Of a DNA stretch of 64,000 nucleotides, positions 9,511 through 21,064 are shown piece after piece (the first letter of the stretch is position 1; each line of letters starts with the position of its first letter). The DNA lies in contig NC_053039.3 in the NCBI RefSeq assembly GCF_002575655.3, forward strand, positions 241,344,622-241,408,621, written 5' to 3'. This DNA is from Aegilops tauschii subsp. strangulata. Taxonomy: Eukaryota; Streptophyta; Magnoliopsida; Poales; Poaceae. The position numbers were made by a program, and so were the translations under genes. The notes beneath the pieces were generated by a model that was given only the letters and a program-made list of their open reading frames with translations, did no database searches and was not told the origin of the DNA.

Positions 9511-10782
9511 TTGATCTACAAGACATATTGTAAAGGTTTTTTAGACTAAGTTCATGATAATAAAGTTCATCTAATCAAATTATTAACGAACTCCCACTCA
9601 GACAGACATCCCTCTAGTCATCTAAGTGATACATGATCCGAGTCAACTAGGCCGTGTCCGATCATCACGTGAGACGGACTAGTCATCATTGGTGAACATC
9701 TTCATGTTGATCGTACCGGCTATACGACTCATGTTCGACCTTTCGGTCTCTTGTGTTCCGAGGCCATGTCTTTACATGCTAGGCTCGTCAAGTCAACCTA
9801 AGTGTATTGCGTGTGTAAATCTGGCTTACACCCGTTGTATGCGAACGTTAGAACCTATCACACCCGATCATCACGTGGTGCTTCGGAACAACGAACCTTC
9901 GCAACGGTGCACAGTTAGGGGGAACACTTTCTTGAAATTTTAGCGAGGGATCATCTTATTTATGCTACCGTCGTTCTAAGCAAATAAGATGTAAAACATG
10001 ATAAACATCACATGCAATCAAATAGTGACATGATATGGCCAATATCATTTTGCTCCTTTTGATCTCCATCTTCGGGGCGCCATGTTCATCATCGTCACCG
10101 GCATGACACCATGATGTCCATCATCATGATCTCCATCATCGTGTCTTCATGAAGTTGTCTCGCCAATTATTACTTCTACTACTATGGCTAACGGTTAGCA
10201 ATAAAGTAAAGTAATTACATGACATTTCAGTTGACACGCAGGTCATAAATAAATTAAGACAACTCCTAGGCTCCTACCGGTTGTCATACTCATCGACATG
10301 CAAGTCGTGATTCCTATTACAAGAACATGATCAATCTCATACATCACATATATCATTCATCACATCCTTCTGGCCATATCACATCACATAACACTTGCTG
10401 CAAAAACAAGTTAGACGTCCTCTAATTGTTGTTGCAAACTTTTACGTGGCTGCTATAGGTTTCTAGCAAGAACGATTCTTACCTACGCCAAAACCACAAC
10501 GTGATATGCCAATTTCTATTTACCCTTCAAAAGGACCCTTTTCATCGAATCTGATCCGACTAAAGTGGGAGAGACAGACACCCGCTAGCCACCTTATGCA
10601 ACTAGTGCATGTCAGTCGGTGGAACCTGTCTCACGTAAGCGTACGTGTAAGGTCGGTCCGGGCCGCTTCATCCCACGATGCCGCCGAATCAAGATAAGAC
10701 TAGTAACGGCAAGTAAATTGACAAAATCAACGCCCACAACAACTTGTGTTCTACTCGTGCATAGAAACTACGCATAAACCTG
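9511..10782 (-). other. 5' leader of Copia element 1 between primer site and gag
   Basis: Non-coding, 1.27 kb. Its sequence is repeated, with small indels, in Copia element 2 (about 29440-30730), including the phrases aactcccactcagacagacatcc and ggccatgtctttacatgct. No ORF of substance. Packaging and dimerisation signals are expected here from knowledge of BARE-1 but cannot be placed by eye. Confidence 0.75.
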
Positions 10783-10796
10783 GCTCATGATGCCAC
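10783..10796 (-). other. Primer binding site of Copia element 1
   Basis: On the minus strand, directly after the 5' LTR, GTGGCATCATGAGC resembles the tRNA-iMet primer site TGGTATCAGAGC with a substitution and an extra base. The same variant is next to the LTR of element 2 (30731-30743). Confidence 0.7.
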
Positions 10797-11028
10797 TGAT
10801 GGGGATCGTAGCATAAATTAAAATTTTCTACGCATCACCAAGATCAATCTATTGAGTTTACTAGCAACGAGAGGGGAGGGGTGCATCTACATACCCTTGT
10901 AGATCGCGAGCGGAAGCGTTCAAGAGAACGGGGTTGATGGAGTCGTACTCGTCGTGATCCAAATCACCGATGATCCAAGCGCCGAACGGACGGCACCTCC
11001 GCGTTCAACACACGTACTGAGCGGTGAC

Positions 11029-12735
11029 TGAAGGAAATATGCCCTAGAGGCAATAATAAAGTATTATATATTTCCTTATATCATGATAAATGTTTATTAT
11101 TCATGCTAGAATTGTATTAACCGGAAACATAATACATGTGTGAATACATGGACAAACAGTGTGTCACTAGTATGCCTCTACTTGACTAGCTCGTTAATCA
11201 AAGATGGTTATGTTTCCTAGCCATAGACATGAGTTGTCATTTGATTAACGGGATCACCTCATTAGGAGAATGACGTGATTGACTTGACCCATTCCGTTAG
11301 CTTAGCACCCGATCGTTTAGTATGTTGCTATTGCTTTCTTCATGACTTATACATGTTCCTATGACTATGAGATTATGCAACTCCCGTTTACCGGAGGAAC
11401 ACTTTGTGTGCTACCAAACGTCACAACGTAAATGGGTGATTATAAAGGTGCTCTACAGGTGTCTCCAAAGGTACTTGTTGGGTTGGCGTATTTCGAGATT
11501 AGGATTTGTTACTCCGATTGTCGGAGAGGTATCTCTGGGCCCACTCGGTAATACACATCACTATAAGCCTTGCAAGCATTATGACTAATGAGTTAGTTGC
11601 GGGATAATGTATTACGGAACGAGTAAAGAGACTTGCCGGTAACGAGATTGAACTAGGTATCGAGATACCGACGATCGAATCTCGGGCAAGTAACATACCG
11701 ATGACAAAGGGAACAACGTATGTTGTTATGCGGTCTGACCGATAAAGATCTTCGTAGAATATGTGGGAGCCAATATGGGCATCCAGGTCCCGCTATTGGT
11801 TATTGACCGGAGAGGTGTCTCGGTCATGTCTACATAGTTCTCGAACCCGAAGGGTCCGCACGCTTAACGTTACGATGATAGTTTTATTGAGTTTTGATGT
11901 ACCGAAGGAGTTCGGAGTCCCGGATGAGATCGGGGACATGACGAGGAGTCTCGAAATGGCCGAGACGTAAAGATCGATATACTGGACGACTATATTCGGA
12001 CTTCGGAAAGGTTTCGAGTGATTCGGGTATTTTTCGGAGTACCGGAGAGTTACGGGAATTTGTATTGGGCCTTAATGGGCCATACGGGAAAGGAGAGGAA
12101 GACCCCAAAGGGTGGCCGCACCCCTCCCCATGGGCTAGTCCGAATTGGACTAGGGAAGGGGGCGCCCCCTTCCTTCTTTCTCCTTCCCCCTTCCCTTCTC
12201 CTACTCCCACAAGGAAAGGAGGAGTCCTACTCCCGGTGGGAGTAGGACTCCCCCCTTTGGCGCGCCTCTCCCCTTGGTCGGCTGCCTCCCCCTTGCTCCT
12301 TTATATACGGAGGCAGGGCGGCACCCCAGAGACAACAATTGATCCTTGAGATCTCTTAGCCGTGTGCGGTGCCCCCCTCCACCATATTACACCTCGATAA
12401 TACCGTTGCGGAGCTTAGGCGAAGCCCTGCGTCGGTGGAACATCATCATCGTCACCACGCCGTCGTGCTGACGAAACTCTCCCTGAATACTCGGCTAGAT
12501 CGGAGTTCGAGGGACGTCATCGAGCTGAACGTGTGTAGAACTCGGAGGTGCCGTGCGTTCGGTACTTGATCGGTCGGACCGTGAAGACGTTCGACTACAT
12601 CAACCGCGTTGTGATAACGCTTCCGCTGTCGGTCTACGAGGGTACGTGGACAACACTCTCCCCTCTCGTTGCTATGCATCACCATGATCTTGCGTGTGCG
12701 TAGGAATTTTTTTGAAATTACTACGTTCCCCAACA
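11029..12735 (+). mobile_element. Solo LTR, Angela/WIS type, nested in the 5' LTR of Copia element 1, TSD gtgac
   Basis: 1707 bp, beginning TGAAGGAAATATGCCCTAGA and ending ttccccaaca, flanked by gtgac at 11024-11028 and 12736-12740. Its start is a variant of the Angela/WIS LTR start but it lies on the opposite strand to its host and diverges from it inside. No internal region remains, so LTR-LTR recombination deleted the rest. A TATA-like tttatata is at 12300-12307 on the plus strand, ahead of acggaggcagg. Confidence 0.93.
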
Positions 12736-12935
12736 GTGACGTCTCCCACGCCTTGATCCAGCAAGGAGGAGGGAGAGGTTGAGGAAGAAGGCTCCAACAG
12801 CAGCACGACGGCGTGGTGGTGGTGGAGTGACAGTTCTCCGGCAGGGCTTCGCCAAGCACACGCGGAGGAGGAGAGGTGTTGGGGAGGGGAGGGGCTGCGC
12901 CTTGGATGTGGTGCTGCAGCCCTCCCCTCACCCCT

Positions 12936-12945
12936 CTATTTATAG
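12936..12945 (-). promoter_or_regulatory. TATA box of the 5' LTR of Copia element 1
   Basis: CTATAAATAG on the minus strand, at the same LTR position as 4204-4213. This is the likely driver of element 1 RNA. The nested solo LTR lies downstream of it, inside the transcribed R/U5 side, so it would interrupt any new transcript. Confidence 0.65.
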
Positions 12946-14233
12946 GGAGAAGGGGGAAGGGGGCCGGCCCCTCTAGATGGGTCTAGAGGGGGGGGCGGCC
13001 AAGGGGGAGGTGGCTTGCCCCCAAGCAAAGGGGGGGGCGCCCCCCTTTAGGGTTTCCCCCAAACCCTAGGCGCATGGGCCCTAGGGGGGTTGGCGCCCAG
13101 CCCACTAAGGGATGGTTCCCTTCCACCTACAGCCGATAAGGCCCTCCGGGGCAGGTGGACCCTCCCGGTGGACCCCGGAACCCCTCCGGTGGTCCCGGTA
13201 CAATACCGGTATACCCCCGAATATTTCCGGTGACCGTATGGTGACTTCCCATATATAAATCTTTACCTCCGGACCATTCCGGAACTCCTCATGACGTCCG
13301 GGATCTCATCCGGGACTCTTAACAACATTCGGTAATCACATACAAACCTTCCTTATAACCCTAGCGTCATCGAACCTTAAGTGTGTAGACCCTACGGGTT
13401 CGGGAATCATGCAGACATGACCGAGACACCTCTCTAGCCAATAACCAACAGCGGGATCTAGATACCCATGTTGGCTCCCACATGTTCCACGATGATCTCA
13501 TCGGATGAACCACGATGTCGAGGATTCAAGTAATCCCGTATACAATTCCCTTTGTCAATCGGTACGTTACTTGCCCGAGATTCGATCGTCGGTATCCCAA
13601 TACCTCGTTCAACCTCGATACCGGCAAGTCACTTTACTCGTTCCGTAATGCATGATCCCGTGACTAACTACTTAGTCACATTGAGCTCATTATGATGATG
13701 CAATTCCGAGTGGGCCCAGAGATACCTCTCCGTCATACGGAGTGACAAATCCCAGTCTCGATCCGAGCCAACCCAACAGACACTTTCGGAGATACCTGTA
13801 GTGCACCTTTATAGCCACCCAGTTACGTTGTGACGTTTGGTACACCCAAAGCATTCCTACGGTATCCGGGAGTTGCACTATCTCATGGTCTAAGGAAATT
13901 ATACTTGACATTAGAAAAGCTTCAGCAAACGAACTACACGATCTAGTGCTATGCTTAGGATTGGGTCTTGTCCATCACATCATTCTCCTAATGATGTGAT
14001 CCCGTTATCAATGACATCCAATGTCCATGGTCAGGAAATCGTAACCATCTATTGATCAACGAGCTAGTCAACTAGAGGCTCACTACGGACATGTTATGGT
14101 CTATGTGTTCACACATGTATTACGATTTCCGGATAACACAATTATAGCATGAACAATAGACAATTATCATGAACAAGGAAATATAATAATAACCATTTTA
14201 TTATTGCCTCTAGGGCATATTTCCAACAAGACC

Positions 14234-14955
14234 CCGCCGCCGCGCCCCTTCCCCGCACGCCTTCGGGGTCCCGCCGCCGCATTCCCGCCATGGGCGCGCG
14301 CGGCTCAGCGCCACAAACCGCCACTGCCGGAGATCCAGCAGAATCCAACAAGTCCACGACCTCCACCTCCCAACCCCCGCCTACCCGCCGCCCCACCCAA
14401 CATGTCGCCCTCTACACTCCGCCACCACGTTCCCTGCATCGTCGCCAATGGGCAGAGCTTCAACGGGATCCGGGCCTTCTTTCGAACGCCACCACCACAT
14501 AGCCTCCTCCCAGTGGCCGTGCTTGACCTCCAAGCCGCCGCCCTGGTGGAATGCTACCGCCGCTGTCGTAGAGCCTCCTGGAAGGAGCTCGCGTACCTCA
14601 CCATCTGCCTTCTCCAACTGCAGCTCCGATGTCGTTGTGTCCAAGCCGTTCAGCTTCGCCACATCAGGTCGTTCAACTCTACCGTATTGCTTGCTACTAT
14701 GATGCTAACTGGCTTTGTTTTTTATCTGTGGCATGGGCAACAAATGATGATGGGATCCATTAGATTGAGAGTAGAGCAGTCAACACTTGGCCGAATCTTA
14801 CATTCTAACTGTATCTTTTTTATTTGTTCTGTAGGAGATGCAACAACAATACAAAAGGAACTTCTAGGTTGATTGATTTTATGATTCTGCAATTTGGAAC
14901 TCTGGAGAGAAATCCCCATTGGTGGGGATGCTGACTAGGCCGATGCATGGCTGGG
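14234..14955 (+). other. GC-rich, gene-like end of element A, second part
   Basis: Direct continuation of 3773 once Copia element 1 is removed. GC-rich to about 14600 with proline-rich reading frames in several phases (for example from 14290 and 14204), then AT-rich with an intron-like look (tctgtag at 14829-14835). It resembles the first exon and intron of a captured grass gene. Codon choice does not favour one frame, and I recognise no domain, so I do not call a protein. Confidence 0.35.
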
Positions 14956-16650
14956 TGATGTCTACTACGCAACCTTCTCCTTATAGACGTTGTTGGGCCT
15001 CCAAGTGCAGAGGTTTGTAGGACAGTAGCAAATTTCCCTCAAGTGGATGACCTAAGGTTTATCAATCCGTGGGAGGCGTAGGATGGAGATGGTCTCTCTC
15101 AAACAACCCTGCAACCAAATAACAAAGAGTCTCTTGTGTCCCCAACACACCCAATACAATGGTAAATTATATAGGCGCACTAGTTTGGCGAAGAGATGGT
15201 GATACAAGTGCAATAGGGATGGTAGATATAGGTTTTTGTAATCTGAAAATATAAAAACAGCAAGGTAACTAATGATAAAAGTGAGCACAAACGGTATTGC
15301 AATGCTTTGAAACAAGGCCTAGGGTTCATACTTTCACTAGTGCAAGTTCTCTCAACAATAATAACATAATTGGATCATATAACTATCCCTCAACATGCAA
15401 CAAAGAGTCACTCCAAAGTCACTAATAGCAGAGAACAAACGAAGAGATTATGGTAGGGTACGAAACCACTTCAAAGTTACTCTTTCGGATCGATCTATTC
15501 AAGAGTCCGTAGTAAAATAACACGAAGCTATTCTTTCCGTTCGATCTATCATAGAGTTCGTACTAGAATAACACCTTAAGACACAAATCAACCAAAACCC
15601 TAATGTCACCTAGATACTCCAATGTCACCTCAAGTATCCGTGGGTATGATTATATGATATGCATCACACAATATCAGATTCATCTATTCAACCAACACAA
15701 AGTACTTCAAAGAGTGCCGCAAACTTTCTACCGGAGAGTCAAGACGAAAACGTGTGCCAACCCGTATGCATAGATTCATGGGCGGAACCCGCAAGTTGAT
15801 CACCAAAACATACATCAAGTGGATCAATAGAATACCCCATTGTCACCACGGGTATCCCACGCAAGACGTACATCAAGTGTTCTCAAATTCTTAAAGACTC
15901 AATCCGACAAAATAACTTCAAAGGGAAAACTCAATCCATTACAAGAGAGTAGAGGGGGAGAAACATCATAAGATCCAACTATAATAGCAAAGCTCGCGAT
16001 ACATCAAGATCGTACCACCTCAAGAACACGAGGGAGAGAGAGAGAGAGAGAGAGATCAAACACATAGCTACTGGTACATACCCTCAGCCCCGAGGGTGAA
16101 CTACTCCCTCCTCGTCATGGAGAGCGCCGGGATGATGAAGATGGCCACCGGTGAGGGATCCCCCCTCCCGCAGGGTGCCGGAACATGGTCCCGATTGGTT
16201 TTTGGTGGCTACAGAGGCTTGCGGCGGCGGAACTCCCGATCTATTCTATTCCCCGATGGTTTTAGGGTATATGGATATATATAGGTGAAAGAAGTCGGTC
16301 AGGGGAGCCACGAGGGGCCCACGAGGGTGGAGGGCACGCCCAGGGGGTGGGTGCGCCCCCTGCCTCGTGCCTTCCTCGTTGCTTCCCTTACGTACACTCC
16401 AAGTCTTCTGGATTGCTTCCGTTCCAAAAATAACTCTCCCGGAGGTTTCATTCCGTTTGGACTCCGTTTGATATTCCTTTTCTGTGAAACACTGAAACAA
16501 GGAAAAAACAGAAACTGGCACTGGGCTCTGGATTAATAGGTTAGTCCCAAAAATAATATAGAAGTGTAAAATAAAGCTCATAAACATCCAAAACAGATAA
16601 TATAATAGCATGGAACAATCAAAAATTATAGATACGTTGGAGACGTATCA
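14956..16650 (-). mobile_element. Gypsy solo LTR, Sabrina/WHAM type, TSD ctggg
   Basis: On the minus strand it begins TGATACGTCTCCAACGTATC and ends GTAGTAGACATCA, 1695 bp, with the 5-bp target duplication ctggg at 14951-14955 and 16651-16655. No internal sequence is present. A TATATATA at 16276-16283 and GC-rich sequence beyond it fit an LTR promoter on the minus strand. A short (GA)n run lies at 16033-16054. The family name is from memory of this very common Triticeae LTR; the TSD and TG...CA ends are seen directly. Confidence 0.92.
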
Positions 16651-16655
16651 CTGGG

Positions 16656-16960
16656 CCGGAAAGGAACCATTGGTCGTGATTGTCTTTAGACCTGCACACA
16701 GAGTTCTAACTTGTTGCAAAAATTTCAGAATCAACTTTCTAATATGATGTTTCAGTACACATTTCTGTGGAGTTTTTCCCCAATTGTATTCTTCTAAGCT
16801 TTTCTTTTGGAAAACCGATGTGCATGTGAACATGAGAAAAAAGTATGTACAGAGAAGTTCATGTATAACTTCCAGGAAGGTCCGTGTATTACTAAGTGTG
16901 TGTCTGTGTGCACATATAATTTCTCTCTCAAATTTTCCTCATTACTAAAAGAATAAACTC
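16656..16960 (+). other. Element A body with no recognisable gene
   Basis: AT-rich sequence between the solo LTR and the word tract. A short unrecognised minus-strand frame (16648-16833) is not supported. Nothing else seen. Confidence 0.4.
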
Positions 16961-18170
16961 AAGAAGTTCAATTTTTTTAAACGGGTAGTTAGATGTATAC
17001 AAAAAACTCAAAGTCTTCCCCGTTTCTAGGAAAAATATAAAAAGCTCTAGAAGTTCAAATTTAAATAACGGGCCAGTTCAATTTTTATTACAAAACTAGG
17101 ATTTTCCGGTTACTATAAAATAAATAAAGCAAGAAGTCCAAATTACAATAATAGAGCAATTCAAATTAAAATAAAGGAAAAAATAAGAAAAGTAAAAAAA
17201 GAAATTTTCTATTTTTCAAAAAACTAGAAGTTCAAAGTAAAATAACGAAGTGGTTCGACGTTTATGAAAAAATCTAGGATTTTACCACTAAAAAATTAAA
17301 AATATCCGTCGTTATTAAAGAATCAACCATGAAGTTCAAAAATAGAAAAAAGACAAATTCGATGTTTATTTTAAAGTCGAACACAATTCTTTACTCAAAA
17401 AATAAAATATGTGAAGTTTAAATTAAAATAACTGAGAAGTTCAAAGTATATTAAACCCTAGGATTTATAAGCTCAAAAAACAAAAGCAAAAAACAATGTC
17501 ATTTTGGGCATTTTTCCCCAACACTAAAGATTAAAATCAAGAAGTTCAATTCCACAAAACGGAGTAGTTAAATGTATGTAAAAAAACTCAGGTTTTGTAG
17601 TTACTATAGAATAAAACCAAGAAGTTCAATTGGAAAAAGCGGAAAAGTTTGATACTTATTTGAAAAATTAGATTTTTCTAGTTACTAAAGAATAAAACCA
17701 ATAAGTTCAATTCCAAATAATGAAGAAGTTCGATGTTTCTAAAAACATCCAATTTTCACATTTCTAAAAATACACGATGACGTTCAAATAAAAAAGATAG
17801 AGCGGTTCGATGTCTATAAAAAACTCAGATATTTTCATGTAATCGAGAGAAGTTTGGATTGATAACTGCAAGAAGTTCAAGTACTACACTATGTGCATTT
17901 TGTACGAAAATAAATAATGAAAAAGCAAAGGCTAAAAGTTTTGTTGCTAGAAGTTCAAGTGCTCGGCCCGAGAAAGTTCAAAGATTCTTGTGAGAGAGGT
18001 TGAACAAAAATACGTGACAGAAGTTCAAGGAGAAAACAATAGGAAGTTCAACTACTACACGGAATGCGTTTCAGGTGAGAATAAAAGAATGTAAAACTAA
18101 AAGCCTAAAATGTTTGTTGCAAGAAGTTCACGTGCTCCTCCCAGTGAAGTTCAAGAACTCTAGTGCGAGA
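16960..18170 (+). repeat. Diverged ~80-bp tandem repeat with GAAGTTCAA words, element A
   Basis: The word AGAAGTTCAA recurs about every 80 bases. The clearest run has it at 17541, 17621, 17702 and 17780 (spacings 80, 81, 78). About 28-30 bases after each comes a second word of the form GAAGTTCGATGTTTAT, and the unit also carries AAAACTCAG and TTACTAAAGAATAAAA. Spacing loosens to 80-130 in the earlier part. All words point the same way. It is non-coding: stops occur in every frame. Confidence 0.8.
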
Positions 18171-18199
18171 CGTCCGACCTTAAATTACATGTAAAAAAC

Positions 18200-19870
18200 A
18201 GGCAAAAACAATGTTGTTTTTGCCATTTTAAAACTACTCTCAAACGACAACGAATTTGTAACGTCTGTCTACATGAAAAACTTGCTGCTTTCATAAGCTT
18301 TCCAACTGTATATTATATGCTACATTTCGATGAGCGGCTTAAAATTTTAATGTATACCGTTTAAAACACGTTTTTATATATTCAAAAAATTCTTTTGAAC
18401 CGTCGCGATTATGAAAAACTGATCAACATAGGAAAGTTGCGAGTTTTCAACAGCTTTTCATCGGTATATCATTTGCTCAATTTCGGTAAGTGTTTTGGGA
18501 GTTACGGGCAAAAAACAGCATGTCAAAAACAAAGTGAAGTTCAAACAGACATGCACCAGAAGTTCAACTACTTCACGCAGTGCATTTCCATTCGCGATGA
18601 ATGCGGAAATCATGATCTCGCCATTTTCTAATTTACTTCAAAATGGCAGGAATATCATTTGAGTAAGTTCAAGTCCTCGGTCGGAGAAAGTTAAAAAAAT
18701 ATTGTGAGAGACATTTGTACAAAAGGAATATTATTTGTCTAACACTAACGAATGGATGAGAAAATTACAAACGAAAATATGTCATAGAAGTTCAATGTGA
18801 AAAAAGCAGGAACTTCAACTACTACACTGAATGAATTTCAGATGAAAAACTTTTAAAATCGTCGCGAGTATGAAAAAATGATCAACGCGGAAAAGTTGTG
18901 TGTTTACAGCAGCTTTCCATCGGTATATCACTTGCTCAATTCCAGTGAGTGGATGGAGAGCTACGAGCAGTGGATGGAGCTCTACGAGCAAAAAAATACA
19001 CGTGAAAAACAGAGTGAAGTTCAAGTAGACATGCCGAGAAGTTCAAGTTTTCACGCGGTGTATTTTCGAAGAATCTGTTTCGCGATAAAGGCAGAACGAA
19101 TGATCTCGCCATTTTTTAAATTACTTAAAAACGGCTAGGAATCAGAGAAAACTGTCAACATGAATAAGTTTCGCATTTTCCGTACCTTTTCAACGGTATA
19201 TTATTTGCCCCATTCCGATAAAGTTTGTAGAAATTATGGTGAAAATACGTTTTTAGCCATTTCCAAAATTGACCTAAAACCGTAAGGAATTAGGAGAAAC
19301 AATACATACCAAAAAGTTTCGCATTTCCTCAAACATTCCAACGCCGTATCATTTGCTGCATTCGGGCTTACAGTTAAAACATCAGCTCAAAAATACGAAC
19401 TCGGTGGAACTTATACTGTTTTCTAAATTACTTTTAAACCGTTTAAAATTAAAAATAACTTTCAACATGAAAAAGTAGCGCATTCTCATAAGTTTTCCAA
19501 CGCCATATCATTTTCCTCAATTGGATTAGCCGTCTAGAAATGGCATAGAAAATACCAACTCGGCTGTTTGGTTTGCGAAATTTTACGATTTTCCAAATTA
19601 CGCTTTAACCATAGAGAATTAGAGAAAACTTTCAACATGTGGATGGAGCGGTTTTGCAGCAGCTTTCCAACTCCATATTATTTGCCTCATTCCGATAAAT
19701 GGTTTAGAAATGCGATCGAAATTACGATTCACGTTTTTTTTGTGAAGAAAAAACGGTTTTCAAAACTGCTCTTAAACCGCTTACATTTTGCTAAAAATTT
19801 AACTTGGGTCATGATACTCGTGTTCATAGCTTTCCAACGGTATATAGCAAGCCCTAGTTGGGCAATGTTG
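18200..19870 (+). repeat. Diverged ~160-bp tandem repeat of element A
   Basis: The phrase CTTTCCAACGGTATATCA and variants occur near 18295, 18451, 18911, 19185, 19345, 19492, 19662 and 19832. Several intervals are 150-170 bp; others are multiples or broken by GAAGTTCAA-bearing inserts. Each unit also has aaactttcaacatgaaaaa and a TTTAAACCG-like phrase. ORFs here (for example from 19568) are accidental, but they help show that the inverted copy in C is closely related. Confidence 0.8.
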
Positions 19871-20158
19871 ACGGAAGTTTAACCTAGCACAGGGGGAAGT
19901 TCAGGTCGAACAACTCAGGCAGTAAAATTGCAAAAAATGCGAGTTCATCACGACCCGAGTGCAAAATCCGCCTATGAGCGAGATTCCTATTTAAAACGGG
20001 TGTTTAGTTGCCAAAAATCGTTTACAGATTACACTTACATCACATAGAACGCGACTAACCAGAATAATTCGCACGGAGAGACACGGTTGCGAAGATAGCC
20101 CGAAGGTCGGGTTCCTACAAAGGGAAGTCCAGGCATGTAAATCAGGAAGTTCATGTCG

Positions 20159-20197
20159 TGATCAGAATATTATTCTGATCCCGTGATCAGAATAGTG
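20159..20197. repeat. Double palindrome at the right end of A
   Basis: gatcagaata-t-tattctgatc (20160-20180) is followed by tattctgatc-ccgt-gatcagaata (20171-20194), two overlapping palindromes sharing an arm. It mirrors the left end of A and the left end of C (23592 onward). A short TA run (20200-20209) follows. Confidence 0.9.
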
Positions 20198-20218
20198 TTT
20201 ATATATATACAGCTGGTC

Positions 20219-20242
20219 TATTCTACTAATATTAGCAGAATA
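20219..20242. repeat. 24-bp imperfect palindrome at the left end of B
   Basis: tattctactaat followed by attagcagaata: one mismatched pair in a 12-bp stem. AGCAGAATA recurs near the right end (23494-23502 and 23514-23522). Confidence 0.85.
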
Positions 20243-20399
20243 ACTATTCTGATAACACTTCCGCACTGCATGCTCAACGCAAGTGCACGTCATTGTTTGA
20301 ACCAAGTGTGCCGCAGTACTTAGGCGAGTGAACTTCCCGTCACAAAAAACTGCATGCAGTGTTTTTTGGTAACTTTTTTGCTCTAGTTTTTTAACAGTT

Positions 20400-21060
20400 T
20401 GTCGGAACGAGGCGTGTAATATACCATTCAAAAGCTATGTATTAGGCGCAACTTCGCCATGTTGAACACTTTTCGAGATTCCTCACGGAAGAGCAGTTTT
20501 GAAAATGGTGCGGCCCACAATGAGTGGCAGCGAGTGTTTTTTCGTGTTTTTTTCTAAACCGCTCGTCCGAATGAAGCAACCGATACACCGTTGGATAGAT
20601 ATCGTCGAGGCGCATCTTTTTCATATCTATTATTTTCTCTAATTCGTTACGGTTTAAGAGCAGTTTCAAATTTACTAAATCGCGGAATTCTGTTTTTCAA
20701 ATTGTTTTCAAATTTTTGGCACTGTTTTCGCTCCAGTTTTTTAACCGTTTGTCAAAACGAGGCTTGTAATATACCGTTGAAAAGCTATGTACGAGGCACA
20801 ACTTTCATATGTTGAAATGTTTTTAAGATTCCTTACGGTTTTAAGTTAATTTTGAAAATCGTGCGGCCAACGAAGAGTGGCAGCGGCCGTTTTTTGGGAA
20901 ATTTTAAAAAACCGTTGGTTGGAACGATTCAAATGATACGCCGTTGGAAAGATATCGACGAGGCGCAACTTTTTCATGTAGAACAATCTCTCTAATTTTT
21001 TACGGTTTAAGAGGAATTTCAAATTTACCAAAATGCGGACACTGTTTTTCGCGACACCCA
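20400..21060 (-). repeat. ~160-bp module, copies in element B
   Basis: On the minus strand the phrases are variants of CTTTCCAACGGTATATCA and TTTTCAAAACTGCTCTTAAACC, near 20420, 20590, 20775 and 20940 (spacings about 165-185). This places B in the same repeat family as A, C and D. Confidence 0.7.
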
Positions 21061-21064
21061 AATC

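Larger units (their letters stand above)
3779..14228 (-). mobile_element. Copia element 1, Angela/BARE-1/WIS type, full length with TSD agacc
   Basis: LTRs at 3779-5504 and 10797-14228 (the latter interrupted) bound an internal region with primer site, gag, protease, integrase, RT and RNase H in Copia order on the minus strand. The 5-bp target duplication agacc is intact at 3774-3778 and 14229-14233. Read on the minus strand, the LTR begins TGTTGGAAATATGCCC, as in the Angela/BARE-1/WIS group. By eye the two LTRs differ at about 35-40 positions in ~1720, roughly 2%, so the insertion is fairly young. Five lesions (stops at 8719 and 7865; frameshifts near 8646, 7650 and 7080) break the polyprotein. 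Confidence 0.95.
10797..14228 (-). repeat. 5' LTR of Copia element 1, split by a solo LTR
   Basis: Pieces 10797-11028 and 12741-14228 together match the 3' LTR (3779-5504) along its whole length. The gap is the nested solo LTR plus the second copy of its target site. The LTR sequence ends ...ttccaaca at 14228, followed by the TSD agacc. Confidence 0.95.
3483..20197 (+). mobile_element. Element A, large element with CACTATTC...GAATAGTG ends (interrupted by LTR elements)
   Basis: It begins CACTATTCTGATC at 3483 and ends GATCAGAATAGTG at 20197, so the ends are inverted repeats of at least 13 bp, each forming a larger palindrome. Removing two nested insertions (Copia element 1 with TSD agacc, and the Gypsy solo LTR with TSD ctggg) leaves about 4.6 kb: a GC-rich gene-like end, a GAAGTTCAA word tract, a ~160-bp repeat tract, and the right palindrome. 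The outer letters CACTA/TAGTG recall the CACTA (DTC) superfamily, which also has subterminal repeats, but I see no 3-bp target duplication (taa left, ttt right) and no transposase. Classification is therefore open. Confidence 0.55.

Noticed and set aside
3774..14233. A host gene captured by Copia element 1
   Set aside because: All of its interior aligns in order with the standard leader, gag and pol; no extra sequence is present apart from the nested solo LTR.
14204..14872. 222-aa plus-strand ORF in the GC-rich end of element A
   Set aside because: It starts inside the Copia LTR, overlaps equally open frames, and shows no domain; GC-rich composition explains it.
16960..18170. CRISPR-like array
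   Set aside because: Repeats are diverged tandem units in a plant genome, not identical short repeats with unique spacers.
19568..19882. 104-aa ORF in A with a 129-aa relative at 32509-32898
   Set aside because: The similarity of the two translations reflects the inverted DNA repeat; both are short frames in AT-rich repeats without a shared frame across all units.
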